A stretch of DNA of 64,000 bases from Brevibacillus composti (lineage in GTDB: Bacteria > Bacillota > Bacilli > Brevibacillales > Brevibacillaceae). The stretch spans positions 2,143,501 through 2,207,500 of the forward strand of contig NZ_CP066308.1 of assembly GCF_016406105.1 (NCBI RefSeq). The letters are read 5' to 3'. A program made the translations under genes and the position numbers. Below are positions 8,462 through 17,163 of this stretch, one piece after another. The notes under the pieces were generated by a model. The model searched no databases. It was not told the DNA's origin and worked only from the letters and a program-made list of their open reading frames with translations. Each line of letters starts with the position of its first letter. Within the stretch, counting starts at the first letter, position 1.

Positions 8462-9276
8462 ACCAGGATACGCCCATGTTTACCGTCGTCATCCCCACCT
8501 ACAACCGGGCCAGGTACATTCGCAAAGCCATCTCTAGCGTCTTGAAACAGACCTGCAAGGATTGGAAGCTGCTGATCATGGATGATGCCTCTACGGACAA
8601 GACGCGGCAGAAGGTAGAGCGCTACCTGTTTCATCCGAATGTGGAATATTACCGATTGGAGGAGAATTCGGGAATCTCCAAAGTCATGAACCAGGCATTG
8701 TCCATGGTGGAGACGCCGTACCTGGTTCAGCTGGATTCGGATGACTGGCTTCCCAAGAAGGCGTTGGCGGTCTTGAAAAAACGAATCCGAAAAGACAAAA
8801 AACGAAAAGTGGCCCTCTTTTACGGAAACGTCAAGATTTGGCGGGTAAAACGGGGACGTTACGTCAATCCCTTTTTGGTGAAGCACAAGCAATTCCGCAC
8901 CAAGTATCAGTTCCTGAAATACAACCATTGGATGGTGGCTCCGCGCTGCTACCGCGTTTCGGCTCTGCAAAAGGTAGGCGGATGGGACACCTCCGACAAG
9001 TACCAGGGCCGGATCATGGAAGACAGGCGGATCATCTTGCGTCTGATCGAGCGTTATCCCGTCAAATACATCAATAAAAAATTGTACAATCGCACAAAGC
9101 ACAAGGGTCAGCTCACGGACAACAAGATGAAGCGCAAGCGAAATCATCTGCGCAAAATAACCTTTCGTTATTACCTGAAACGCTGGGGCGATAAATACAA
9201 GGCCGTATACGGATACAAAAACGGGTACCTGATCATACGGCGTCTGAAAAAGAAAAAGGGGAGGAGGCGGCGATGA
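8458..9276 (+). CDS. glycosyltransferase family 2 with polybasic tail
   Basis: 272 residues, GTG start overlapping the previous stop. GT-A fold: FTVVIPTYNRARYI at the N-terminus, a DDASTD loop, and DSDD (about residues 95-98) as the metal-binding D-x-D. The C-terminal 60 residues are strongly basic and end in KKKKGRRRR. That tail is unlike the catalytic domain and could bind an anionic polymer, membrane or spore surface. It probably adds one sugar of the glycan made by this operon. Confidence 0.85.
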   Translation: MNQDTPMFTVVIPTYNRARYIRKAISSVLKQTCKDWKLLIMDDASTDKTRQKVERYLFHPNVEYYRLEENSGISKVMNQALSMVETPYLVQLDSDDWLPKKALAVLKKRIRKDKKRKVALFYGNVKIWRVKRGRYVNPFLVKHKQFRTKYQFLKYNHWMVAPRCYRVSALQKVGGWDTSDKYQGRIMEDRRIILRLIERYPVKYINKKLYNRTKHKGQLTDNKMKRKRNHLRKITFRYYLKRWGDKYKAVYGYKNGYLIIRRLKKKKGRRRR

Positions 9277-10244
9277 GAAAGGTCCTGATCACTGGTTGTG
9301 CCGGATTTATCGGCTCCCATCTCGCGGAACGCTTGCTGCAGGATGGCATGGACGTCATCGGGATTGACGGCTTCGTAGACAATTACGATGCTTCGGTCAA
9401 ATTGCGAAATCTCTCGGCGATCAGGAGCCATCCCCGGTTTGCCTTTCACTCGTCTCTGCTCGCCGATAAACTGGGGGAGCCCTGGCTGGATGAAGTCGAC
9501 CTGATCTTTCACCAGGCTGCCCTGCCCGGTGTCAGGTCCAGTTGGGGCACCGCTTTTGCAGACTATGTCGCCCATAACCTGACCGCCACCCAATCCCTGC
9601 TGGAGGCATGTACACGGCTCCAGAAGCCCCCTCGCATTGTCATCGCTTCCTCCTCATCCGTCTACGGATCGATGAAGGAAGGGGCGCTGGATGAGAGCGC
9701 CCCGCTTCATCCGGTCTCCCCGTACGGAGTGACGAAGGCCGCGATGGAGCAGATTTGCCGTGTGTATGTCGAGGCGCATGGCCTGCATGTCGTCATGCTG
9801 CGCTATTTTACGGTATACGGTCCGAGGCAGCGGCCGGATATGGCGTTTCACCGCTTCTTTCGTCAGATGCTGCGGGGAGAGCCGATTACGATCTATGGCG
9901 ACGGTCAGCAGAGCCGCGATTTTACCTATGTCAGCGATGCGGTGGAAGCCAACCTGCTCGCCGCCCGTCACGCCGCCCCCGGCGATGTGTTCAACATCGG
10001 AGGGGACCGGGAGATCAGCGTCCTGGAAGTCCTGCATTTGATGAGTCAGCTCGCAAACGTCACGCCGCACGTAGTCCATCTGCCAGCGGTCGCAGGAGAC
10101 TCCCGCCGTACCAAGGCAGACATCAGGCAGGCCCAGGCGAAGCTGGGATATCAGCCGCGGGTCCGGCTGGAAGAAGGATTGCGTTTGCAGCTGGCGGATC
10201 TACGCGCCCATATAGATGGGCCGTCCGACGAGAGGGGGCAATGA
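9273..10244 (+). CDS. NAD-dependent sugar epimerase/dehydratase (extended SDR), YtcB-like
   Basis: 323 residues. The N-terminal GCAGFIGSHLAE Rossmann motif, SSSSVYG and the catalytic Y151-x3-K155 (SPYGVTKAA) identify an extended SDR acting on NDP-sugars. The VYGPRQRPDMAF segment is typical of UDP-glucuronate/glucose 4-epimerases. With the UDP-glucose dehydrogenase at 11333 it could convert UDP-glucuronate to UDP-galacturonate, matching B. subtilis ytcB beside ytcA. Its ATG overlaps the previous stop (ATGA). Confidence 0.87.
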   Translation: MRKVLITGCAGFIGSHLAERLLQDGMDVIGIDGFVDNYDASVKLRNLSAIRSHPRFAFHSSLLADKLGEPWLDEVDLIFHQAALPGVRSSWGTAFADYVAHNLTATQSLLEACTRLQKPPRIVIASSSSVYGSMKEGALDESAPLHPVSPYGVTKAAMEQICRVYVEAHGLHVVMLRYFTVYGPRQRPDMAFHRFFRQMLRGEPITIYGDGQQSRDFTYVSDAVEANLLAARHAAPGDVFNIGGDREISVLEVLHLMSQLANVTPHVVHLPAVAGDSRRTKADIRQAQAKLGYQPRVRLEEGLRLQLADLRAHIDGPSDERGQ

Positions 10245-10245
10245 C

Positions 10246-11328
10246 TTGCATCGGGTGCTCGTCTACCGCCGCAAATTCCTCCCGAAAAGCGAGACCTTTA
10301 TCTACGAGCAGCTGCTCGGGCATCAACGGGTAAAAACAGCCGTGCTCGCGCGCCAGAAGCCTTTTCACCGCAAGCAGTTTCCGTTTTCGCCCGTATACGT
10401 GCGCAGGCGGTTCCGTGGCCTGGCGGGATGGCTCAAAAAAAAGAAATTCAGCTGTCTCCATGCCCGGTTTGGGCCGGCGGGCGTGGAGCTGCTTCCCCAT
10501 GCCCGCAAGGCGAAGCTGCCGCTGATCACGTCCTTTCACGGGTTTGACGCCACCAAGCGGGTGCGCGAGAGCAAGGGATACCGGAAACAATTGAAAAAGC
10601 TCTTTCGCAAGGGAAAGGCCTTTACGGTCGTCAGCGATCACATGAAAAAACGGTTGGTGCGGCTCGGCTGTCCGAAAAAGAAGATTACGCTGATCCGATC
10701 GGGGATTGATCTGAGAAAGTTTCCCATGCTCCCGCAGCAGCCGGTAAAGGACGGCGCCTACCGCCTGCTGAGTGTCGGCAGGCTGACCGAGAAAAAAGGG
10801 ATGGATACGCTGATCAAGGCATTCGCTCGCGTCGGGCGCCAGTATCCCCAGGCGACCCTCACCATCGTCGGTGACGGCGAAGAGAAGAAAAAGCTGAAAC
10901 GAATGATCAAAAAATACGGACTGACCGATCGCGTGAAACTGCGCGGGGCCCTTACGCATAAAGAGGTGCAGCGCGAACTGGCGAAATGCCATCTCTTTGT
11001 CATCGCCTGCAAGACAGCCAAAAACGGCAATCAGGAGGGCATTCCCAACGTACTGATGGAGGCGATGGCCACCGGGCGGCCGGTGATCTCGACCTACCAT
11101 GCGGGCATTCCCGAGCTGGTGGAGCACGAGGTGAGCGGTTATCTCGTGCCGGAGAAATCGCCGGGCAAACTGGCGAGAATGATCAGCCGCGTCCTGGCCA
11201 ATTCCGGGGAATGGCAGAGGGTGGCGCAACGGGCGAGAGTAAAGGTGGAAACCAATCACGATATCGAAAAGCAGCGCGCCAAGCTGGAAGACCTGTACCT
11301 GCGCGTTGCTAAAAAAACGATGAGGTGA
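10246..11328 (+). CDS. glycosyltransferase family 4, YtcC-like
   Basis: 360 residues from TTG at 10246, one base after the previous stop, with AGAGGGGG about 8 bases upstream; the ATG at 10216 has no ribosome site. GT-B fold with LSVGRLTEKKGMD, VGDGEEKKKL and the donor E-x7-E (E264/E272 in QEGIPNVLMEAMATGRP). It transfers a sugar to a growing glycan. Position between the epimerase and UDP-glucose dehydrogenase mirrors ytcC. Confidence 0.86.
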   Translation: MHRVLVYRRKFLPKSETFIYEQLLGHQRVKTAVLARQKPFHRKQFPFSPVYVRRRFRGLAGWLKKKKFSCLHARFGPAGVELLPHARKAKLPLITSFHGFDATKRVRESKGYRKQLKKLFRKGKAFTVVSDHMKKRLVRLGCPKKKITLIRSGIDLRKFPMLPQQPVKDGAYRLLSVGRLTEKKGMDTLIKAFARVGRQYPQATLTIVGDGEEKKKLKRMIKKYGLTDRVKLRGALTHKEVQRELAKCHLFVIACKTAKNGNQEGIPNVLMEAMATGRPVISTYHAGIPELVEHEVSGYLVPEKSPGKLARMISRVLANSGEWQRVAQRARVKVETNHDIEKQRAKLEDLYLRVAKKTMR

Positions 11329-11332
11329 AGGA

Positions 11333-12622
11333 ATGAACGTAGCCGTAATCGGAACGGGATATGTCGGGTTGACCACGGCAGTCTCGCTGGCCTTGCACGG
11401 TCATCGCGTCATCGGGATTGATGTGGATGAGGAAAAAGTAAAACAGCTCCGAAAAAAGAAGTCGCCCATCTACGAGCCGGGGCTGGAAGAAGCCTTGGAA
11501 ACAGTTGTCGAACAGGGGACTTTGTCGTTTGGCAGTTCCTTGGCGGACGAAGCGGCAGAGGCAGAGATCTTGTTCATTTGTGTCGGCACGCCCGAGTCGG
11601 AGGATGGCACAGCCGATCTCCGCTATCTGTTTGCCGCTGTCGAGGAGTTGCGCCTCCTCCAGCAGCATGACCCCCGAAAGCGGGCCGTCGTCGTAAAAAG
11701 CACGGTGCCGGTCGGGACGGGAGACCGTGTGGCTGATCTGCTGCGGGAATTTGCGTCGGTTCACGTAGTTTCCAACCCGGAGTTTTTGCGGGAAGGAAGG
11801 GCGCTCCGTGATGCGCTGAACCCGTCCCGTATCGTGATCGGCGCGGATCACGCGGAGGCGTTTGCCCTGATGGATCAGCTGTACGAAAGGTTGTCTGCAG
11901 AGTGGGTCCGCACCACCCGTGCCAATGCCGAGATGATCAAATACGCGTCCAATGCCTTTCTCGCCACCCGTATCTCTTTCATGAATGAACTGTCTCGTCT
12001 GAGTGCCGCGTTGGGTACGGATATCGAAGTGATTGCACGCGGAATGGGCTTGGACAGTAGAATCGGTCCGGAGTTTTTGCGAGCCGGTCTGGGCTACGGG
12101 GGCTCCTGTTTCCCCAAAGACACCATCGCGCTCTTGCAGGTAGCCAAAGAGCAGGGGGTGTCGCTGGGTATATTGGAACAAGTCAGGGAGGTAAACCGCA
12201 CGCAGCCGTCATGGTACGTACAGCTCATGCGCGAGCGGCTGCAAGGCCTGGTCGGCAAGCGCATCGCGGTCCTCGGACTTTCGTTTAAGCCGGATACGGA
12301 CGATATCCGCGAGGCCCGCTCGCTGCCGGTCTTGGCGGAGCTGCTGGAAGCAGGCGCGCTGGTGTCGGCCTATGACCCCGTTTCCGCGGAGGCGGTCGCG
12401 AGGCTCTATCCGCAGGTTCGCTATGCCCAAGACGTCTACGAGACATTGACGGACGCGGATGCGGCACTGCTCGTCACAGAGTGGAAGGACTGCGTGGAGC
12501 TGCAATGGGACCGCGTAAAAGAAGTCATGGCAAGTCCGGTCCTGTTTGACGGCAGAAACGCCTGGCCGACACAAATCGTCAAGCGGCATGGCTTTACCTA
12601 CTGCGGCGTTGGCAAAAGCTGA
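11333..12622 (+). CDS. UDP-glucose 6-dehydrogenase family, YtcA-like
   Basis: 429 residues, full length. It oxidises UDP-glucose (or a related NDP-sugar) to the uronate with two NAD. Visible: N-terminal NAD-binding GTGYVGL, the SPIYEPGLEE loop, KSTVPVGTG, catalytic C259 in GYGGSCFPKDT, and the C-terminal LSFKPDTDDIREA. It is the last gene of the cluster and supplies an acidic sugar donor. GDP-mannose dehydrogenase activity cannot be excluded. Confidence 0.92.
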   Translation: MNVAVIGTGYVGLTTAVSLALHGHRVIGIDVDEEKVKQLRKKKSPIYEPGLEEALETVVEQGTLSFGSSLADEAAEAEILFICVGTPESEDGTADLRYLFAAVEELRLLQQHDPRKRAVVVKSTVPVGTGDRVADLLREFASVHVVSNPEFLREGRALRDALNPSRIVIGADHAEAFALMDQLYERLSAEWVRTTRANAEMIKYASNAFLATRISFMNELSRLSAALGTDIEVIARGMGLDSRIGPEFLRAGLGYGGSCFPKDTIALLQVAKEQGVSLGILEQVREVNRTQPSWYVQLMRERLQGLVGKRIAVLGLSFKPDTDDIREARSLPVLAELLEAGALVSAYDPVSAEAVARLYPQVRYAQDVYETLTDADAALLVTEWKDCVELQWDRVKEVMASPVLFDGRNAWPTQIVKRHGFTYCGVGKS

Positions 12623-12648
12623 CCGTCCCTCGGGATGCGTCAGCTTTT
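12614..12648 (+). terminator. hairpin at the end of the glycan cluster
   Basis: AAAAGCTGAC (12614-12623, across the stop) pairs with GTCAGCTTTT (12639-12648). The T tract is short. Confidence 0.65.
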
Positions 12649-12707
12649 GGGCTTGGAGCGAGGGGGATCGCCGTCTCGCGCGGACGAAGAAAGTCGAAGA
12701 GATAGAT

Positions 12708-12736
12708 TTGAACCGCGGAGCAGAATGCGCTAGGAT
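12708..12736 (+). promoter_or_regulatory. candidate pepF promoter
   Basis: TTGAAC (12708-12713), 17 bases, TAGGAT (12731-12736), 50 bases before the start. Confidence 0.45.
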
Positions 12737-12786
12737 ACTCATATGGATTGTTTTCCCACCGATACGCATGCGAGGAGTGAGTAAGA

Positions 12787-14595
12787 TTGAATAAAAGCAA
12801 AACCTTGCCAAAACGAAGTGAAGTCCCAGCCGAGTACAAATGGCGACTGGAAGACATGTACGCCAGCAACAGCGATTGGGAGAAGGACCTGGAAAAGGTC
12901 AAGCAGCTGGCAGAAGAAATTTCCCGCAAAAAAGGGCAGCTGGGCCAGTCCGGCGAGCAGCTGCTGGAGACCCTGCGGCTGCAAGACGAACTGCTGAAAA
13001 CGTTGGACCAGGTCTACGTCTACGCGCGAATGCGCCGAGATGAAGACAATGCGAACAGCACCTATCAAGCCCTCACAGACAGAGCCACCTCGCTCAGCAC
13101 GCAGGTCTACGGGGCCATCTCATACATACAGCCGGAGATCCTGCAAATCCCTACCGATCAACTGGAAAAGTGGATGGGGGAAGTGCAAGGACTGGATCAC
13201 TACCGCATCCTTTTGGACGAGATCACCCGGTTTAAACCGCATACCCTCTCAGCCGAAGAAGAGGCGATTTTGGCGAATGTTAGTGAAGTCGCTTCGGCTC
13301 CTTCCAAAATTTTTGGCATGCTGAACAATGCCGACCTCAAATTCCCGATGATCCGGGACGAGAACGGGGAAGAAGTAGAGCTCACCAAAGGACGCTACGT
13401 CCAGTTCATGGAGAGCAAGGATCGCCGCGTGCGGCGCGAAGCCTTTGAAGCGCTGTATGCGACATATGGAAAACACCGCAACACGATTGCGGCATCCCTG
13501 ACCTCCTCGGTGAAGACGGATGTGTTCTACTCCCGCACCCGCAGATACCCGTCTGCTCTCTATGCGGCGCTGTTCGCCGACAATGTGGACCTCTCCGTCT
13601 ACGACAATCTGATCGCAACCATCCATGAGCATCTGCCGCTGATGCATCGCTACATCGCCTTGCGCAAAAAGATGCTGGCTGTCGATGAGCTGCATATGTA
13701 CGATCTGTACGTGCCGATCGTTCCGGAAGTCGAGATGAACATCCCGTACGATCAAGCGGTGGCAACCATCAAGGAAGCGCTCAAGCCGCTGGGAGAGGAC
13801 TACGGCAAGGTACTGGAGGAAGGCTTCTCCAACGGCTGGATCGATGTCTACGAAAATGAGGGAAAAACCAGCGGAGCCTATTCCTGGGGAGCGTACACGT
13901 CCCATCCTTACGTGCTGATGAACTACCAGGACAATGTTAACAACATGTTTACCCTGGCGCATGAAATGGGGCACGCCCTGCACAGCTATTACTCCCACAA
14001 GGAACAGCCGTATACCTACGCCGACTATAAAATTTTCGTGGCGGAGGTGGCTTCTACCCTGAATGAAGCGCTGTTGATGAACCACCTGCTCAAAACCACG
14101 ACGGACAAAAAGCAGCGCATGTATCTGATCAACTACTACCTGGAGCAATTCCGCGGAACGGTTTTCCGCCAGACCATGTTTGCGGAATTCGAAAAGATCA
14201 TTCACGCGAAAACCGAGCAGGAGGAGCCGCTCACAGCCGACAGCCTGAGCGAAATCTACCGAGAGCTGAATGTCGCCTACCACGGCCCTGACATGGTGGT
14301 GGATCAGGAGGTCGATATGGAGTGGGCGCGCATTCCCCATTTCTATCGCAATTTTTACGTCTACAAGTACGCGACCGGTTTCTCCGCCGCCACTTCATTG
14401 GCCAAGCAAATCCTCGAGGAAGGACAGCAGACGGTTGATCGCTATCTGCAGTTCCTGAAGAGCGGCAGCTCCGACTATCCGCTGGAATTGCTGAAAAAAG
14501 CGGGGGTGGACATGACCTCCCCAGAGCCGATCCGCGAGGCGCTGGCTGTTTTTGAAGAAATGCTGGCGGAGATGGAAAAGCTGACAGCAGAATAA
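12787..14595 (+). CDS. pepF: oligoendopeptidase F
   Basis: 602 residues, the normal M3B length. A cytosolic zinc peptidase that cuts peptides of roughly 7-17 residues. The zinc motif HEMGH is at residues 392-396, with the downstream glutamate in the EVASTLNEALL segment. The start is TTG at 12787, about 10 bases after GAGGAGTGAG; the protein opens NKSKTLPKRSEVP as in other PepF. It is a single gene with its own promoter and terminator. Confidence 0.95.
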   Translation: MNKSKTLPKRSEVPAEYKWRLEDMYASNSDWEKDLEKVKQLAEEISRKKGQLGQSGEQLLETLRLQDELLKTLDQVYVYARMRRDEDNANSTYQALTDRATSLSTQVYGAISYIQPEILQIPTDQLEKWMGEVQGLDHYRILLDEITRFKPHTLSAEEEAILANVSEVASAPSKIFGMLNNADLKFPMIRDENGEEVELTKGRYVQFMESKDRRVRREAFEALYATYGKHRNTIAASLTSSVKTDVFYSRTRRYPSALYAALFADNVDLSVYDNLIATIHEHLPLMHRYIALRKKMLAVDELHMYDLYVPIVPEVEMNIPYDQAVATIKEALKPLGEDYGKVLEEGFSNGWIDVYENEGKTSGAYSWGAYTSHPYVLMNYQDNVNNMFTLAHEMGHALHSYYSHKEQPYTYADYKIFVAEVASTLNEALLMNHLLKTTTDKKQRMYLINYYLEQFRGTVFRQTMFAEFEKIIHAKTEQEEPLTADSLSEIYRELNVAYHGPDMVVDQEVDMEWARIPHFYRNFYVYKYATGFSAATSLAKQILEEGQQTVDRYLQFLKSGSSDYPLELLKKAGVDMTSPEPIREALAVFEEMLAEMEKLTAE

Positions 14596-14605
14596 GAAAG
14601 AGAAA

Positions 14606-14634
14606 AAACCAGGGTGATTCGCCCTGGTTTTTTT
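14606..14634 (+). terminator. bidirectional terminator between pepF and tetR
   Basis: AAACCAGGG (14606-14614) pairs with CCCTGGTTT (14622-14630), followed by TTTTTTT. The A run on the left gives a T run for the minus-strand gene. Confidence 0.9.
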
Positions 14635-14655
14635 GTTGGAGGAGCCCTGTCGAGC

Positions 14656-15252
14656 TTAGCTGCGAGGACTCAGCGTTTCTTTCAAAAAAGCAGCGAAATC
14701 GTCCACCTGAAAGGAGCTTCCCTCCACCGGCAGAAAGGAGCGCATACGCAAGCCCAGCGAAATCAGCACGAACAGCTCGCCCATTTTTTCCATATCGACC
14801 GAAGCGGGTATGACGCCATGGTCCTGTCCGGATTTGATCCACTGGCGGGACAGGCATACCGATTGGTCGTAAAACTGCTTGAGCACGTCTTCGATCTCCG
14901 GCCTTCCTGTTTTGGACAAGAGATAGACCAGGATCTGATTGACCACGTCCTTCGGATCGTCGAGGAAGGGGAAACGCTTGGTCAGCTCCAGCAGGGGGCC
15001 ATCCAATTCCTTTCCGGAGGATTTGACCCGATTCTGGAATCGTTGGTCCACTTCTTCCAAGCTCTCCTGCAGCACCCAGGCGTATATCTGGTCTTTGCTG
15101 TTTACGTAATGAAAGATGGCTCCTTTTGACAAGCCGGAGCGTTCCATGATGTCCTTCATCGTGACGGCATCGCAGCCTTTTTCCCGGATCAAGTCTTTGG
15201 TCGTGGAGAGAAGCAGCTGGATGGTCTGTTGCCGACGTTCTTCCTGTTTCAA
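14656..15252 (-). CDS. TetR family transcriptional repressor
   Basis: 198 residues from a TTG start at 15252. An ATG at 15282 overlaps the -10 box, whereas GGGAGG lies 8 bases before the TTG, and KQEERRQQTIQLLL is a normal TetR beginning. The HTH is at about residues 25-50 (MKDIMERSGLSKGAIFHYV). The rest is a helical ligand domain. It faces the RND efflux genes across an inserted IS, so it probably controlled them. A palindrome in its own promoter suggests self-control. Confidence 0.85.
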   Translation of the reverse strand: MKQEERRQQTIQLLLSTTKDLIREKGCDAVTMKDIMERSGLSKGAIFHYVNSKDQIYAWVLQESLEEVDQRFQNRVKSSGKELDGPLLELTKRFPFLDDPKDVVNQILVYLLSKTGRPEIEDVLKQFYDQSVCLSRQWIKSGQDHGVIPASVDMEKMGELFVLISLGLRMRSFLPVEGSSFQVDDFAAFLKETLSPRS

Positions 15253-15283
15253 CGGATATGCCTCCCAAACCGTATTCATCATC

Positions 15284-15312
15284 AGTATACATACAAACTG
15301 TCGGTTTGCAAA
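15284..15312 (-). promoter_or_regulatory. tetR promoter with built-in operator
   Basis: On the minus strand TTTGCA (15312-15307), 17 bases, TATACT (15289-15284). The spacer holds the inverted repeat CAAAC-N5-GTTTG (15294-15308), well placed for a TetR dimer to block polymerase. Confidence 0.65.
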
Positions 15313-15345
15313 TGGAGCAAGAGGACAAAGTGTGAGTCAAGCCAT

Positions 15346-16918
15346 AGTGGGCAGGATTTTTTTGTCTCCAAAATAAGACTTCTGGTTTCCTCTTCTTGAA
15401 AGCGCTTTATTTTTGTATGATTCCTTTCTTCCACTCGATTTTTGCCTCATCCGCGAAGGGCTTTTAAGGCCAGCCCGGTAGGGCTGCTTTGATATGGCCC
15501 GTGCAACAGGCGGATCGTCCCGTTTATATAGCCTTTTGCCTGCTCTTTCACTTCCCGTAGCAAGTCCTTCACTCGGACCATTGGGTTGGGCTGTAACACT
15601 TGCTTCTTCGCTATCGCCTGGCCGCTCAAACGACTTCCCTCTTGTCGTGCCATAATGGCTCGCAACATCGCTTGTACTCCCCGTACACTCCAACTGTAGC
15701 CGCCTCGTTTGGTCCTTTTTGCCATCACCCGCATTTGCGCTTCCGCACTCCCCATTGGACGCATGCCCGTCGTGTCGATACCAGCTTCACCCAGAACCTT
15801 TCGATAGTCGATAAGATGCCTTCGATGCCGCCGTAAATAGGCCACGTATTTCCGCCATTCGTTCCGGTGCTCTTCCAGAATCTTTTCCTCCGGTACGGAC
15901 TCTACTGTCGCCAGCAAGATATCCGCTTCAAAGGCCGCCAACGCCTGCCTTACCGTCTGCCACGTCTCTGGCAACTGACCCAGGAATCGGCGCAATTCTC
16001 GCGCCACATGAAAGCGATCCAGTGTGTAAATACAGCGGTGAAAGTAGGATTCGCATTCTCCAATCCAATTGGCCCCATCCCCATTGACTACGATCCATGT
16101 GTTTTCATCCATGTCGTAATGACGAACCAGAAAGTCGCCAAACCCTTCCCAGAACTCTCCCTTCGTCGTATGCAGGTAATGGCGTTTCGACCTAAGCCGC
16201 ACTCGGTCCCCCTCTTGTTCCCATCCTTCGTGCACAATCGCCATTCGATTTTCCATTCCCCGCTGGCGTTGCCTCTGCAATGAGGTGTAAAGTCCATCCA
16301 CTTCCACAAACAATACGCGAACCGACCTTCGGGTCGCTTTCGACACGATGGTTGATGCTTGTTCAACCCGCGTGATTAGTTTGTCCCGAATGGCCTCATG
16401 GCTCAGTACCCGATACCCCAGTAACGCTTCCAAGCGTTTTGCGCTGTCCCGGTACGAGGGGCCTTGGCTAGCAAATTCGATCGCTATCTCTTCCAAAAAC
16501 GGGCTTAGCTTCTCCCGCCCGTCAAAGGCCAGCATACGATCCAACAAATACACATGTTGACCCTTCACGCGATCCTGATACAATCGCCGTTTGAATCGAA
16601 CCGTACCAAAGAGCGTGTCGATCTGGACTTCTCGTTGGTCCTTTAGCCGAAAGCGTGAATGATCCCGTTGATGCATCAGATACTCGTCCAACGCTTCCAA
16701 AATATAAGCCATACCGGCAGCGAACTGTTCCTGCAACGTTCGAAACAACAACGTTTCAAGCTCTTTCATTGTGGGAAATTCCGTGGTAAACTTGCTCACA
16801 GGGTTTCTCCTCCTTGGTGTGTTTGGTTTTGGCGCTTTACACTTTACCAAGAAGAGAAGCCCTTTTCTATACCCTCCAACTGATTTTTCTTCAAAAATTT
16901 CTTTTCGGTTTGCCCACG
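15346..16918. mobile_element. ISLre2-family insertion sequence (ends approximate)
   Basis: The element is defined by its transposase (15447-16799). The ends are not fixed. One short matched pair, GTGGGCA at 15347-15353 and its complement at 16911-16917, would give about 1.57 kb. Another weak pair is CTCTTCTTG near 15390-15400 and its complement near 16848-16858. No convincing target-site duplication was found by eye. Confidence 0.45.
15447..16799 (-). CDS. ISLre2 family transposase
   Basis: 450 residues. The GTG at 16799 is the start: GGAGGAG lies 8 bases upstream and the protein opens SKFTTEFPTMKELE. Features of the ISLre2/UPF0236 family: FGTVRFKRRLYQD (about 77-90), LFVEVDGLYTSLQRQR, YHLDRFH-like IYTLDRFHVARELR, and the C-terminal GGYSWSVRGVQAMLRAIMARQ. 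It looks complete, so the IS may be active or recently active. Confidence 0.9.
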   Translation of the reverse strand: MSKFTTEFPTMKELETLLFRTLQEQFAAGMAYILEALDEYLMHQRDHSRFRLKDQREVQIDTLFGTVRFKRRLYQDRVKGQHVYLLDRMLAFDGREKLSPFLEEIAIEFASQGPSYRDSAKRLEALLGYRVLSHEAIRDKLITRVEQASTIVSKATRRSVRVLFVEVDGLYTSLQRQRQRGMENRMAIVHEGWEQEGDRVRLRSKRHYLHTTKGEFWEGFGDFLVRHYDMDENTWIVVNGDGANWIGECESYFHRCIYTLDRFHVARELRRFLGQLPETWQTVRQALAAFEADILLATVESVPEEKILEEHRNEWRKYVAYLRRHRRHLIDYRKVLGEAGIDTTGMRPMGSAEAQMRVMAKRTKRGGYSWSVRGVQAMLRAIMARQEGSRLSGQAIAKKQVLQPNPMVRVKDLLREVKEQAKGYINGTIRLLHGPYQSSPTGLALKALRG

Positions 16919-17163
16919 AACATTTTACTCATACGAGGACAAATTTCCGCTCGCGTTTCTTTCGATTGTCACATTTTTGCAACATTTTTTCCGGATTGCG
17001 GTAATTTTTCCCGGTACAAATTCGTACTCACTGATATCCAACAGGGATATTGTGCCATCCGTCCTCAGACGGAGAGGAAGTTCCTTCCGCTGACGGTTTT
17101 ACAGCGACTGGAAAAATTGCACAATACACTTGGGAATGATCGTTACGACTTGGAGGAATTTTT
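16800..17163 (+). other. IS flank and upstream region of the efflux operon
   Basis: The left part is the non-coding IS end. Beyond it stand the palindrome ATATCC-N5-GGATAT (17034-17050), a small CCGTC-N4-GACGG hairpin (17059-17072), and a weak promoter candidate TTTACA (17098-17103), 17 bases, ACAATA (17121-17126). The tetR-type CAAAC/GTTTG operator is not repeated here. Confidence 0.4.
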
